Assembly (NCBI GenBank): GCA_963717635.1
Contig: OY970347.1
Coordinates: forward strand, 1,240,001 to 1,304,000
Length of the DNA stretch: 64,000 bases
Reading direction: 5' to 3'
Source: JALZKA01 sp963717635
GTDB lineage: Bacteria; Actinomycetota; Thermoleophilia; Solirubrobacterales; 70-9
Of the stretch, positions 41,126-49,949 are shown in pieces. A program made the translations under genes and the position numbers. Position 1 is the first letter of the stretch; each line of letters opens with the position of its first letter. The notes beneath the pieces are model-generated. The model saw nothing but the letters and a program-made list of their open reading frames with translations, was not told where the DNA came from and made no database searches.

Positions 41126-42912
41126 GCGACTTCCCGGCGCTCCGCGCGAACGCCTACCGCGACGCTTGGTGCGGGCAGGTGCTCGCCGACCGCGTCGACA
41201 CGGTCGTCCGGGTCTCAGGCTGGGTCCACCGCCGGCGCGACCACGGCGGCCTCGTGTTCGTCGACCTGCGCGACCGAACCGGGTTGCTTCAGCTCGTCTT
41301 CAACCCCGACGAGGCCGGCGCGGTGTTCGAGCTGGGCCACAATCTGCGCGCCGAGGATGTGATCTCGGTCAGCGGCAACGTCGTGCGCCGCTCGCCCGAG
41401 ACCGTGAACCCGGAGCTCGCGACCGGGGAGTTCGAGCTGCGGGTCGCCGCGGCACAGCTGCTCAGCGATGCCGACACGCCGCCGTTCGAGATCGAGAGCT
41501 TCTCGGGCGAGGTTGGCGAGGAGATGCGCCTTCGTCACCGCTATCTGGACCTCCGCCGCGAGCCGATGCAGCGGGCGATCGCGACGCGGGCGACGGTGAT
41601 GCGCGCGATGCGCGAGTTCCTCGACGGCCAGGGATTCCTCGAGATCGAGACGCCGATGCTGTCCCGCTCGACGCCCGAGGGAGCGCGCGACTTCCTCGTT
41701 CCGGCGCGGCGCGAGCCCGGCTCGTTCTATGCGCTGCCGCAGTCTCCGCAGCTCTTCAAGCAGCTCCTGATGGTCGCCGGGTTCGAGCGCTACTACCAGA
41801 TCGTTCGTTGCTTCCGGGACGAGGACCAGCGCGCCGATCGTCAGCCGGACTTCACCCAGCTCGACGTCGAGCTGTCGTTCGTCGAGACCGAGGATGTGAT
41901 CGACGTCAATGAGCGGATGATCGCCCACGTGTGCGCCGCGGCCGACGGCCCCGAGGTGGAGCTGCCGATCCCGCGCATCCCGTACGACGAGGCGATCGCC
42001 AAGTACGGGACCGACAGTCCGGATCTGCGCTTCGGGCTCGAGCTGACCGACCTCTCCGACGTTCTGGCGGACACCGAGTTCAAGGTCTTTCGCGGCGTGC
42101 TCGAGGGCGGTGGAGTGGTCAAGGGCCTGAACGCCGGCGCCCGCGACATTCCGCGGTCGGCACTCGACGGGCTGATCGCGCGCGCCCAGGAGCTCGGAGC
42201 CAAGGGGCTCGTTTGGGCCTTTCGCGAGGGCGCCGGCTGGCGCTCGCCCACCGCGAAGTTCCTCTCCGCCGCCGAGCTGAGCGCGCTCAACGAACGCCTC
42301 GCCGCCGAGGAGGGCGACCTGCTGCTGGTCGTCGCCGACGCTCCGACGACGGCGAACTCCGTCCTGGCCCAGCTGCGGCTCGACCTCGGCGAGCGCTTCG
42401 AGCTGATCGACCAGGCCGCCAACTCGTTCTGCTGGATCGTGGACTGGCCGCTGTTCGGCTGGAACGAGGGTGAGCAGCGCTGGGACCCGCTGCACCATCC
42501 GTTCACCGCCCCTGATGGCGAGCTTGACCCGGCGGATCCCGGTGCTGCGCGGGCCAAGGCATACGACATCGTCTGGAACGGGCAGGAGCTGGGCGGCGGC
42601 TCGATCCGCATCTCGGATCCCGACGTCCAGCAACGCGCGCTCGAGGCAATCGGGATCCCGGCCGACGAGGCGCGGGCCCGGTTCGGGTTCCTGCTCGACG
42701 CGCTGCGCTACGGCGCTCCGCCGCACGGCGGCATCGCCTACGGCCTCGATCGGTTCGTGCAGCGCCTGGTCGGCGCCGACTCGATTCGCGACGTGATCGC
42801 GTTCCCGAAAGCCGCATCGGGCGCCGATCCGCTGACCGGCGCGCCCGCCCCGGTGGACGACGCGCAGCTGCGCGAACTGGGCCTGGCGCTGCGTGCCAAG
42901 CGTCCGGGCTGA
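41122..42912 (+). CDS. aspS: aspartyl-tRNA synthetase
   Basis: 596 residues, GTG start overlapping hisS. The N-terminal OB domain carries VRVSGWVHRRRDHGGLVFVDLRDRTGLLQLV. The catalytic domain has motif 1 (FLEIETPML), the flipping loop STPEGARDFLVP, motif 2 CFRDEDQRADRQPDFTQLDVE and motif 3 GIAYGLDRFVQRLVG, with the bacterial GAD insertion between. It charges tRNA-Asp; whether it also mischarges tRNA-Asn was not judged. The probable 6S RNA follows, as in some other bacteria where ssrS adjoins aspS. Confidence 0.97.
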   Translation: MSDFPALRANAYRDAWCGQVLADRVDTVVRVSGWVHRRRDHGGLVFVDLRDRTGLLQLVFNPDEAGAVFELGHNLRAEDVISVSGNVVRRSPETVNPELATGEFELRVAAAQLLSDADTPPFEIESFSGEVGEEMRLRHRYLDLRREPMQRAIATRATVMRAMREFLDGQGFLEIETPMLSRSTPEGARDFLVPARREPGSFYALPQSPQLFKQLLMVAGFERYYQIVRCFRDEDQRADRQPDFTQLDVELSFVETEDVIDVNERMIAHVCAAADGPEVELPIPRIPYDEAIAKYGTDSPDLRFGLELTDLSDVLADTEFKVFRGVLEGGGVVKGLNAGARDIPRSALDGLIARAQELGAKGLVWAFREGAGWRSPTAKFLSAAELSALNERLAAEEGDLLLVVADAPTTANSVLAQLRLDLGERFELIDQAANSFCWIVDWPLFGWNEGEQRWDPLHHPFTAPDGELDPADPGAARAKAYDIVWNGQELGGGSIRISDPDVQQRALEAIGIPADEARARFGFLLDALRYGAPPHGGIAYGLDRFVQRLVGADSIRDVIAFPKAASGADPLTGAPAPVDDAQLRELGLALRAKRPG

Positions 42913-42965
42913 GCCGCTCCGGACTCAAGCATTTGGGCCAGTCCGCCGAATCTATGGCCGACCGG

Positions 42966-42971
42966 TAACTT
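42966..42971 (+). promoter_or_regulatory. candidate -10 element of the 6S-like RNA
   Basis: TAACTT ends 8 bases before G42980, where the closing stem of the RNA begins. The distance suits a transcription start at about 42979. No good -35 box is visible. Confidence 0.4.
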
Positions 42972-42979
42972 CTCTGGAA

Positions 42980-43128
42980 GGCCCGAGCTTGTTCGACAGC
43001 CGCTCATATTGTGAGCCAACACATCCGGCTTGGGAGCCGATCTCGGAAGTGGCGTGTGCGCCACATCCGGTAGGCACCCACCTGTTCAGTCAGGTTCTCA
43101 GGCCGAGCGGCACCGGCGAGCTGGGGCC
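42980..43128 (+). ncRNA. ssrS: probable 6S RNA
   Basis: The 240-base gap after aspS folds into one long interrupted hairpin. GGCCCGAGCTTG (from 42980) pairs with CGAGCTGGGGCC (to 43128); GCCGCTC (42999-43005) pairs perfectly with GAGCGGC (43105-43111); then comes a large central bubble; then GGGAGCC / GGCACCC, TCGGA / TCCGG and an apical hairpin GTGGCG-TGTG-CGCCAC (43049-43064). A T-rich tail follows. Closing stem, central bubble and terminal stem are the architecture of 6S RNA, which mimics an open promoter and binds housekeeping RNA polymerase. Position next to aspS supports this. The call rests on structure, not on a covariance search. Confidence 0.65.
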
Positions 43129-43152
43129 TTCTTTCTCCTTGGGGGGCTGAAG

Positions 43153-43773
43153 GTGCGCAAGGCGCTGAATGAGAACCCCATCGTCCAGGTCGTGATGCTG
43201 GGCATTCTCGGGATCGTCGTTGCGTTCCTGTTCATGACCCGCGTCATGAGCCAGGAGGAGGGCGGCAACCCGGCGGCCGACGAGGCCCCCACACCTGCCG
43301 CGACCACCGCAGGAGCCGCTCCGGCGATCGTCCCGACGACGGACCAGCCCGCTCCGGCGGCCGACGCACCGGCTGCCGCACCGGCCGTGGCGATCGGCTT
43401 CGAGGCCGGCGCCGGTCTGCCGAAGAGCGTCGTCGACGCCTACGAGAGCGGCGACGTCGTGGCAATGCTCGTCGTCAACCGCAAGGGCACCGAGGACAAA
43501 CGCCTCGAAGCCGAGGTCAACCGGCTTCGCGGTCGCGGCGACACGAGCGTGTTCGTCGTCGAGGCCAAGGACGTCGCCCGCTATTCGCGGATCGCGGAGG
43601 GCGTCGAGCTGGACCGCGTTCCGGCACTGGTCGTGATCGAACCGCGCAAGCGCGCCGGCGGCGGATTGCCGACCGCGACGATCAGCTACGGCTTCCGCGG
43701 CCCGGAGAGCGTCGAGCAGGCGATCCGCGACGCGCTCTACAAGGGCAAGCAGCTCCCGTACCACCCGGGCTGA
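43153..43773 (+). CDS. membrane-anchored protein with thioredoxin-like domain
   Basis: 206 residues from GTG 43153, with a G-rich ribosome site; upstream extension would cross the 6S-like RNA. One helix (VVMLGILGIVVAFLFMTRVM), a Pro/Ala-rich linker of about 65 residues, then a compact domain of about 125 residues: GLPKSVVDAYESGDVVAMLVVNRKG, VFVVEAKDVARYSRIAEGVELDRVPALVVIEPR. The VPALVVI strand is like the cis-Pro strand of thioredoxins, but CxxC is absent, so it is unlikely to be a redox enzyme. Function unknown. Confidence 0.75.
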   Translation: MRKALNENPIVQVVMLGILGIVVAFLFMTRVMSQEEGGNPAADEAPTPAATTAGAAPAIVPTTDQPAPAADAPAAAPAVAIGFEAGAGLPKSVVDAYESGDVVAMLVVNRKGTEDKRLEAEVNRLRGRGDTSVFVVEAKDVARYSRIAEGVELDRVPALVVIEPRKRAGGGLPTATISYGFRGPESVEQAIRDALYKGKQLPYHPG

Positions 43774-43797
43774 GTCTCGGGCCGCTACCTTCGCCGG

Positions 43798-45243
43798 GTG
43801 AGCATCGAGCTCCTCGAGGACTACGCACGCGACGAGACCCGACGTGGTCCGGCATCCGCAGGCGCCCACGACGGGAGTGCGGGCGGATCGGTGTGTGGCG
43901 ATCTGGTGCGCGTCTCGGTGCTGGTCGAAGACGGCTTCGTCAGAAGGGCCACCTTCGATGCCGAGGGTTGCGCATCGCTCCGGGCCTGCGCCGCGGCGAC
44001 CTGTGAGGCGGTGGAGGGTGAGTCCGCCTTGGCCGCTGCGGCTCTGGGAGCCGATCGGATCGCGGGGCTCGTTGGCGGGCTGACGCCCCAGGGGCGTCAT
44101 GCCGCGGATCTTGTCGGTGACGCGCTCGGTCGCGCGCTCGGCGTGCTGGCCGCGTCCAGCGCGGACGTCGCAACGGAGCCCGAGCACGGGGAGCGGGTGC
44201 TGGTTGCGGTCAGCGGCGGGGTGGACTCAGCGGTGGCGGCGCTGCTCGAGCGTGAGCGCGGGGCGGAGGTCGTGGCCGTGACGCTGAAGCTCTGGGCAGA
44301 CGTGCGGACGGACGGCACCCAGGCCTGCTGCTCGCCCGAGGCCGTGCGCGGAGCGCGGGCACTGACGCATTCGCTCGGCATCCCGCACCTGACCCTCGAC
44401 CTCGAGGAGTCGTTTCGCCGGCAGGTCGTCGCCGCGTTCGTCGACGGCTACCGGGCGGGGGAGACGCCGAACCCATGCGTGATCTGCAACGGCGACCTGC
44501 GGATCGACGCGATGGTCGCCCTTGCGGACCGCGTCGGCGCCTCGCATCTGGCCACAGGCCACTACGCGCGGATCGCGGATGATGGCGCCGGTCCGCTGCT
44601 GGCGGCCGCCGCCGACGAGGCGAAGGACCAGACCTACATGCTCTCGGGCCTGCGCCCCGCGACGCTGGCGCGGTTGCGCTTCCCGCTCGCCGATCTGACC
44701 AAGCCCGAGGTGCGCGCACGAGCCGCGGCGGCCGGCCTGAGCGTCGCGTCGAAGCGCGAGAGCCAGGACCTCTGCTTCCTTGCCGGCGAGGGAAAGCGCT
44801 CGTTCCTCGAGCGTCACGGTGGTCTTGCAGACCGGTCCGGCGAGATTGTGGACGCCGGTGGCACCGTGCTCGGCGAGCACCCGGGCCACCACCACTTCAC
44901 GGTCGGCCAGCGCCGCGGTCTCGGCGTGGCCGCCGGCGAGCCGCTCTACGTGCTGGGCAGCGATGCCACGACGAATCGGGTCACCGTCGGCGACCACGGC
45001 GAGCTGGCGCAGACGACGGTGCGGCTGCGCGGCGCGCGCCTGCACCGCGAATCGGCTCGCGCCGACCGTGTCAAGCTCCGCTACCACTCGCGCTCGATCC
45101 GCTGCCGGGTCTCCGCAGCGCCACCGGGCGAGCACGACGAACTAGCGCTTGAGCTGGACGAGCCCGCCTACGGCGTCGCGCCCGGCCAGACCGCCTGCCT
45201 GCTCGACGGCGATCTCGTCGTCGGCCGCGCGACCATCGCCTAG
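43798..45243 (+). CDS. mnmA: tRNA 2-thiouridylase MnmA with fused N-terminal IscU/NifU-like domain
   Basis: 481 residues, GTG start. Residues 1-115 resemble an IscU/NifU scaffold: GSVCGDLVRVSVLVEDGFVRRATFDAEGCASLRACAAATCEAVEGE, with two of the three usual cluster cysteines and the third (HCS in IscU) replaced by HAA. From residue 135 it is MnmA: PP loop LVAVSGGVDSAVAALL, NPCVICNGDLRIDAM with the catalytic Cys, ATGHYARI, KDQTYMLSGL and SQDLCFLAG with the second Cys, then the C-terminal beta domain. MnmA thiolates U34 of Lys, Glu and Gln tRNAs. The fusion suggests direct sulfur or cluster delivery. It shares a CTAG stop overlap with the next, opposing gene. Confidence 0.9.
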   Translation: MSIELLEDYARDETRRGPASAGAHDGSAGGSVCGDLVRVSVLVEDGFVRRATFDAEGCASLRACAAATCEAVEGESALAAAALGADRIAGLVGGLTPQGRHAADLVGDALGRALGVLAASSADVATEPEHGERVLVAVSGGVDSAVAALLERERGAEVVAVTLKLWADVRTDGTQACCSPEAVRGARALTHSLGIPHLTLDLEESFRRQVVAAFVDGYRAGETPNPCVICNGDLRIDAMVALADRVGASHLATGHYARIADDGAGPLLAAAADEAKDQTYMLSGLRPATLARLRFPLADLTKPEVRARAAAAGLSVASKRESQDLCFLAGEGKRSFLERHGGLADRSGEIVDAGGTVLGEHPGHHHFTVGQRRGLGVAAGEPLYVLGSDATTNRVTVGDHGELAQTTVRLRGARLHRESARADRVKLRYHSRSIRCRVSAAPPGEHDELALELDEPAYGVAPGQTACLLDGDLVVGRATIA

Positions 45244-45755
45244 GGCACGGCGATCACGAACCCAGCATCGTTGGTGAGCAGCGAGTCGGATCCGTGGAGC
45301 GTCCTGATGTCGTACTCGCCGGCTTGGCAATCCCGCGTGGACGGGTTCACCCACACCGCGGTCGTGTTCTCGTCGTTGCTCGAGCGGTCGTCGAAGGTGA
45401 TGAAGGGGACATCCTTGGCCGGGTCGAGGCCGGACGAGGGCGACGGCGCGATGCAATAGGAGCCATCGATGTCACCTCCCACGACCTGGGCGAATCCGCG
45501 CCTCGGAATCGCGGAGTTGAAGGAGGGGTTGGCCCCGTCGTGGTCGATCAGCGCGATCGCCCGCGGCTTCGCCGCTCCCGGCTTGATGTCACCCGCCTTC
45601 ACCTGCTTCGGCCCGATGTGCTTCGACTTCACGGCGTTCTTCTTGATGTCGCCGCTCGTGATCTTGTCCGCCGCGTAGGCGCCGCCCGTCGCGAGCGCCG
45701 CGAACAGCGCGAGGTAGGCGACGACGGTCGCGTGTGCTGGCCTCTGCTGGAACAC
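45240..45755 (-). CDS. secreted protein with 5-residue periodic repeat, paralogue of 9601
   Basis: 171 residues, GTG start with GGGGG upstream. Signal/anchor HATVVAYLALFAALATGGAYAAD is followed by DI-KKNAV-KSKHI-GPKQV-KAGDI, with a hydrophobic residue every fifth position, as in the protein at 9601. The C-terminal 100 residues (FAQVVGGDIDGSYCIAPSPSSGLD, FITFDDRSS, CQAGEYDIRTL) look like a small beta-sandwich with two cysteines. Extracytoplasmic, function unknown. Its last 4 bases overlap the mnmA stop. Confidence 0.75.
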   Translation of the reverse strand: MFQQRPAHATVVAYLALFAALATGGAYAADKITSGDIKKNAVKSKHIGPKQVKAGDIKPGAAKPRAIALIDHDGANPSFNSAIPRRGFAQVVGGDIDGSYCIAPSPSSGLDPAKDVPFITFDDRSSNDENTTAVWVNPSTRDCQAGEYDIRTLHGSDSLLTNDAGFVIAVP

Positions 45756-45805
45756 CCCGTCCCCCTTTCCGATGGGTACGACGTCCAGCCTAGACTCACG
45801 GTCGC

Positions 45806-48424
45806 ATGAAGTCCAGCGAAATCCGCGAGAGCTTTCAGGCCTACTTCGAGGAGCGCGGGCACCAGCGCGTGCCCTCCGCCTCCCTCATTCCGCCTCCCGA
45901 CGATACGTCGACACTGCTGACGGTCGCGGGCATGCAGCCGTTCAAGCCGTACTTCCTCGGCCGCGAGGAGTCCCCGGCGCCGCGCCTGACCTCGTCGCAG
46001 CGCTGCTTTCGCACGCCCGACATCGAGGAGGTGGGCAATACACACCGCCACCTGACGTACTTCGAGATGCTTGGCAACTTCAGCTTCGGCGACTACTTCA
46101 AGCGCGAGGCGGTCGAGTTCGGCTGGGAGCTCTCGATCGAGGGCTTCGGCTTCGAAGCGGAGCGGATCTGGGCGACCGTGTTCGGCGGCGACGAGGAGTT
46201 GGGACTCGGCCCCGACGAGGAGACGATCGAGCTCTGGAAGCAGACCGGCGTGCCGGAGGAGCGGATCGTCCTGCTCCCGCGCGAGGAGAACTTCTGGCAG
46301 GCGGGCGCGACCGGCCCCTGCGGCCCGTGCTCCGAGATGTACCTCGACCGGGGGCCCGAGTTCGGCGGCGATGACGTCCGCCCGGGTGACGACACCGAGC
46401 GCTACCTGGAGTACTGGAACCTCGTCTTCATGGCGCTCGAGCTCCACGAGGACGGCTCGCTGACCGAGCTCCCGAAGCGCAACATCGACACCGGCCTAGG
46501 CCTCGAGCGGATGGCCCTGATCCAGCAGGGCGTCACCTCGGTTTTCGAGACCGACGGGTTCAAGCCCCTGGTCGAGCTCGCGGAGGAGCTGAGCGGCCGC
46601 GGCTACGCTGACGACGCGCAGACGACCCGCGCGATGCGGATCCTGGCCGACCACTCGCGCGGGATGGTCAACCTGATCGCCGACGGTGTCGTGCCGTCGA
46701 ACGAGGACCGCGGATACGTCCTGCGGCGGATCATGCGGCGCGCCATCCTGCAGGGGCGCGTGCTCGGGCTCGAGCCGCCGTACCTCGGCAACTTCGCCGA
46801 GCGCGCGATCGAGCTCGTCGGGGACGTCACTGCGCACCTCGGCGCCGAGCGCGAGACCGTGATGCGGTGGGTGAGCGACGAGGAGCGCAACTTCGGCCGG
46901 ACGCTCGATCGGGGTTCCGAGCTGCTGCGACGGCTGATCGAGCAGGCCCAGCAGGACGCGACATCCTGGATCTCGGCCGAGGACGCCTTTCAGCTCCACG
47001 ACACCTACGGGTTCCCGTATGAGATGACACGCGAGCTGCTTGCCGAGGAGGGGCTGTCAGTTGACGACCAGGGCTTCGATGCGCTGATGGATAAGCAGCG
47101 GGAGCGCGCGCGGAGCGCCCCGGCCGGCCCGGTCGCGGACGCCCACGAGGCCGTGATCGAGTTCGTCGAGGCGGCGCCGGAGACCCGGTTCGTGGGCTTC
47201 GAGCGCCTGGCGGCGGAGACCAGCGTTGCGGCGGCGAAGCCGCTGGACGACAACGGGATGGTCTTGGTCAAGCTCGAGGAGAGCCCCTTCTACCCGGAGG
47301 GCGGCGGCCAGGTCTCCGACTCCGGCGTGCTGGCTTGGGACGGAGGCGAGGCTCCCGTCGACGATGTCTACCGAGTCGGCGGCGACCAGGCACTCCGCGT
47401 GGACGGCGGGGGCGTTGAGGCGGGCGTTCGGGTCGAGGCCCGGGTCGATCACCAAACCCGCCACGCGACGATGCGCAACCACACCGCCACGCACCTGCTC
47501 CACGCCGCGCTTCGGGAGCGGCTCGGCACTCACGTGCGGCAGGCGGGTTCAGCGGTGCGGCCCGACAAGCTGCGCTTCGATTTCACCCATGGCCAACCCG
47601 TAAGCCCGGAGGACCTGCGCGGGATCGAGGACCTGGTCAACGATTGGGTCAAGGCCAGCCGACCGGTCCGGGCGCTTGAGATGGCTCGCGCCGAGGCCGA
47701 GGCCCTGGGGGCGATGGCGCTGTTCGGCGAGAAGTACGGCGACTGGGTGCGCATGGTCGAGGTGGACGAGGTCTCCCGTGAGCTCTGCGGCGGGACCCAC
47801 GTCGCCAACACGGCCGAGTGCGGGGTCTTCGTGATCGTCTCCGAGGGTTCGAGCGCCGCCAACGTCCGGCGGATCGAGGCGCTGACCGGGCCGGCGGCGA
47901 TCGACTGGTTCCGCGATCGCAGCCGAGCACTCGAGCGGGCTGGCAGGATCCTCGGGTCCGCCGACGACCCGGTTGCCGCAGCCGAGCGCGCGGCCCAGCG
48001 GCTCGAGGAGTTCGAGGGCAAGGTCGCCGCTGCGGGCCGCGAGGCCGCGGGCGAGGAGGCGGAGCAGCTGGTCGAGGCGGCGCAGGACGTGAGCGGCGTC
48101 AAGGTGGTGGCGGCGCGCAGCGCGGTGACTGACCAGCGTGCGCTGATGGATCTGGGTGCTCAGGTGCGCGACAAGCTGGGCGAGGCCGCGGTCGTGCTCG
48201 GCAGCGCTCACGACGGGAAGGTTGCGTTGGTCGCGCTGCTGAGCCCGGGCGTTGTCGAACAGGGGCTCTCGGCCCAGACCGTCGTCCGCGAAGCGGCGCA
48301 GCTGGTCGGCGGCGGTGGCGGCGGGCGTGACGATGCGGCGCAGGCCGGCGGGCGCGACCCGTCGCAGCTCGAAGCCGCGCTCGAAGCCGCGCGCTCGGCG
48401 ATCGTCGCCGGCCTCGGCGGCTGA
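45806..48424 (+). CDS. alaS: alanyl-tRNA synthetase
   Basis: 872 residues, full length. Catalytic domain: SLIPPPDDTSTLLTVAGMQPFKPYFLG, FRTPDIEEVGNTHRHLTYFEMLGNFSFGDYFK (motif 2), GPCGPCSEMY and NIDTGLGLERM (motif 3). Editing domain: RNHTATHLLHAAL (HxxxH) and ELCGGTHVANTAECGVF (Cys and His zinc ligands). C-Ala domain: GGGGGGRDDAAQAGGRDPSQL. It charges tRNA-Ala and removes mischarged Ser/Gly. Its stop overlaps the ruvX start by one base. Confidence 0.97.
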   Translation: MKSSEIRESFQAYFEERGHQRVPSASLIPPPDDTSTLLTVAGMQPFKPYFLGREESPAPRLTSSQRCFRTPDIEEVGNTHRHLTYFEMLGNFSFGDYFKREAVEFGWELSIEGFGFEAERIWATVFGGDEELGLGPDEETIELWKQTGVPEERIVLLPREENFWQAGATGPCGPCSEMYLDRGPEFGGDDVRPGDDTERYLEYWNLVFMALELHEDGSLTELPKRNIDTGLGLERMALIQQGVTSVFETDGFKPLVELAEELSGRGYADDAQTTRAMRILADHSRGMVNLIADGVVPSNEDRGYVLRRIMRRAILQGRVLGLEPPYLGNFAERAIELVGDVTAHLGAERETVMRWVSDEERNFGRTLDRGSELLRRLIEQAQQDATSWISAEDAFQLHDTYGFPYEMTRELLAEEGLSVDDQGFDALMDKQRERARSAPAGPVADAHEAVIEFVEAAPETRFVGFERLAAETSVAAAKPLDDNGMVLVKLEESPFYPEGGGQVSDSGVLAWDGGEAPVDDVYRVGGDQALRVDGGGVEAGVRVEARVDHQTRHATMRNHTATHLLHAALRERLGTHVRQAGSAVRPDKLRFDFTHGQPVSPEDLRGIEDLVNDWVKASRPVRALEMARAEAEALGAMALFGEKYGDWVRMVEVDEVSRELCGGTHVANTAECGVFVIVSEGSSAANVRRIEALTGPAAIDWFRDRSRALERAGRILGSADDPVAAAERAAQRLEEFEGKVAAAGREAAGEEAEQLVEAAQDVSGVKVVAARSAVTDQRALMDLGAQVRDKLGEAAVVLGSAHDGKVALVALLSPGVVEQGLSAQTVVREAAQLVGGGGGGRDDAAQAGGRDPSQLEAALEAARSAIVAGLGG

Positions 48425-48816
48425 TGCGCATCCTCGCCCTCGACCACGGCGCCGCGCGCGTGGGCGCCGCGATCTGCGATCCGACCGAGACGCTGGCCCG
48501 GCCACTCGCCGTGGTCGAACCGCCCGACGCGTCCGCGGTCGCCGAGCTCGCGTCCGAGCATGAGGCCGAGCTGGTCGTGGTCGGCCTCCCGGTCTCGCTG
48601 AGCGGTGAGGAGGGAGAGCAGGCAGGTCACGCTCGCGCCTTCGCCGGCGAGCTCGCGGCGGTGCTGACGATTCCCGTCGAGACCTACGACGAGCGGTTGA
48701 CCACCCGGCTGGCAGAGTCCAGCGCCCGCGCCGGGGCCAGCGCGCCGGCCGACGCGCTGGCGGCGGCCCATCTGCTTGAGTCCTTCCTCCAGCATCGGGC
48801 GGGGACAGACAGGTAA
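48424..48816 (+). CDS. ruvX: RuvX/YqgF, pre-16S rRNA nuclease / Holliday junction resolvase-like
   Basis: 130 residues with RNase H-like fold: RILALDHGAARVGAAICDP (catalytic Asp), ELVVVGLPVSLSGEEGEQA (conserved GLP) and VETYDERLTTRLAE (catalytic DER) plus a final ADALAAAHLLESFL with the last Asp. Family members mature the 5' end of 16S rRNA. It sits between alaS and mltG, a common bacterial gene order, joined by one-base overlaps on both sides. Confidence 0.93.
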   Translation: MRILALDHGAARVGAAICDPTETLARPLAVVEPPDASAVAELASEHEAELVVVGLPVSLSGEEGEQAGHARAFAGELAAVLTIPVETYDERLTTRLAESSARAGASAPADALAAAHLLESFLQHRAGTDR

Positions 48817-49928
48817 TGAACGATTCCGACTGGCACGATCCGTTTGCCGAGGACGAGGCCGCGCGGGAGCGCGAGGCCCGGCGCGCCGAGCGCGCCGCTC
48901 GCCGGCGCGAGCACGAGCAGCAGGCCCGCGAGAGCCTTGGCGAGCGGGTGCGCGAGGAATTGGCGGACACGCCGCCGCCCGAGGCTCCACCGCCTCCCGC
49001 GGTCCCGCCTGCTGTCGTCGAGCCGTCGCGGGCACCGGCTGCCGCGCCGCCGCCCCGGTCGCCGGCGAGCGCCCGGGTCCGCCATCGCCGAACGGTGTTC
49101 CTGCTCGGCCTGGGCGCTCTGATCGCGCTCATCGCCGGCGCCGGTGTCCTGATCAGCCGAGCGGGCGACGACGACGGCGGCTCGACCACCGAGGGGGGCA
49201 AGCCGCGCAAGACGGTCGAGGTGACGATCCCCGAGGGGCTCGACCGCTCGCAGATCGCAAGGGTCGCCAAGCAGGCCGGCCTGAAGGGGAACTATGTGCA
49301 GGCGACGCGCTCCTCGCGCCAGATCAACCTCAGGAAGCTGGGCGGCAAGAATGCCGAGAGCCTGGAGGGGTTCCTGTTTCCGGCCACGTACGAACTCTTC
49401 AAGCGGGCCAACGTCAACGCCCTTGTCGGCAAGCAGCTCGACGCCTTCGAGTCGAACCTGGCGGGAATCGACACGAGCTACGCGGAGAGGAGCGATCTCA
49501 GCGTGTACGACATCGTGACCGTCGCGTCGATGATCGAGGGCGAGATCGCGGTGCCAGAGGAACGCAAGCTTGCGGCGTCCGTCATCTACAACCGCCTCGA
49601 CGCGAACAACCCGCTCGGCATCGACGCCACGATCCGGTTCGAGGACCAAAACCACAACAAGCCGCTGCTCGAATCGCGCCTGAACTCCGACACGCCCTAC
49701 AACACGCACACCAACCCGGGCCTGCCGCCCGGGCCGATTGGCAACCCAGGCCTGGCCTCGCTCGAAGCGGCGGCGAATCCCGCCCAAACCGACTTCTTCT
49801 ACTACGTGATCAAGCCCGGTACCTGCAACGAGCACGCCTTCGTCGAGACCGAGGCAGAGTTCTCGGTGGCCCGAGCTGAGTACCAGGCGGCGTTGCAGGC
49901 CGAGGGCGGCTCGCCCACCGACTGCTGA
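48816..49928 (+). CDS. mltG: MltG, endolytic murein transglycosylase
   Basis: 370 residues. A charged N-terminal cytoplasmic part (about 90 residues, Arg/Glu then Pro-rich) precedes one membrane helix (VFLLGLGALIALIAGAGVLI), a short LysM-like segment VEVTIPEGLDRSQIARVAKQAG, and the YceG catalytic domain: SLEGFLFPATYELFKR, YDIVTVASMIEGEIAVPEERKLAASVIYNRL with the catalytic Glu, PLGIDATI, PYNTHTNPGLPPGPIGNPG. MltG cuts nascent glycan strands at the membrane and ends chain growth. Confidence 0.95.
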   Translation: MNDSDWHDPFAEDEAAREREARRAERAARRREHEQQARESLGERVREELADTPPPEAPPPPAVPPAVVEPSRAPAAAPPPRSPASARVRHRRTVFLLGLGALIALIAGAGVLISRAGDDDGGSTTEGGKPRKTVEVTIPEGLDRSQIARVAKQAGLKGNYVQATRSSRQINLRKLGGKNAESLEGFLFPATYELFKRANVNALVGKQLDAFESNLAGIDTSYAERSDLSVYDIVTVASMIEGEIAVPEERKLAASVIYNRLDANNPLGIDATIRFEDQNHNKPLLESRLNSDTPYNTHTNPGLPPGPIGNPGLASLEAAANPAQTDFFYYVIKPGTCNEHAFVETEAEFSVARAEYQAALQAEGGSPTDC

Positions 49929-49949
49929 GGCTGCACTAGCCTCGGCTCC

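Noticed and set aside
42980..43128. Signal recognition particle RNA as an explanation of the RNA after aspS
   Set aside because: The conserved SRP apical loop sequence (GGTCAGG...GGAAG...AGCAGCC) is absent, whereas the central-bubble layout fits 6S RNA.
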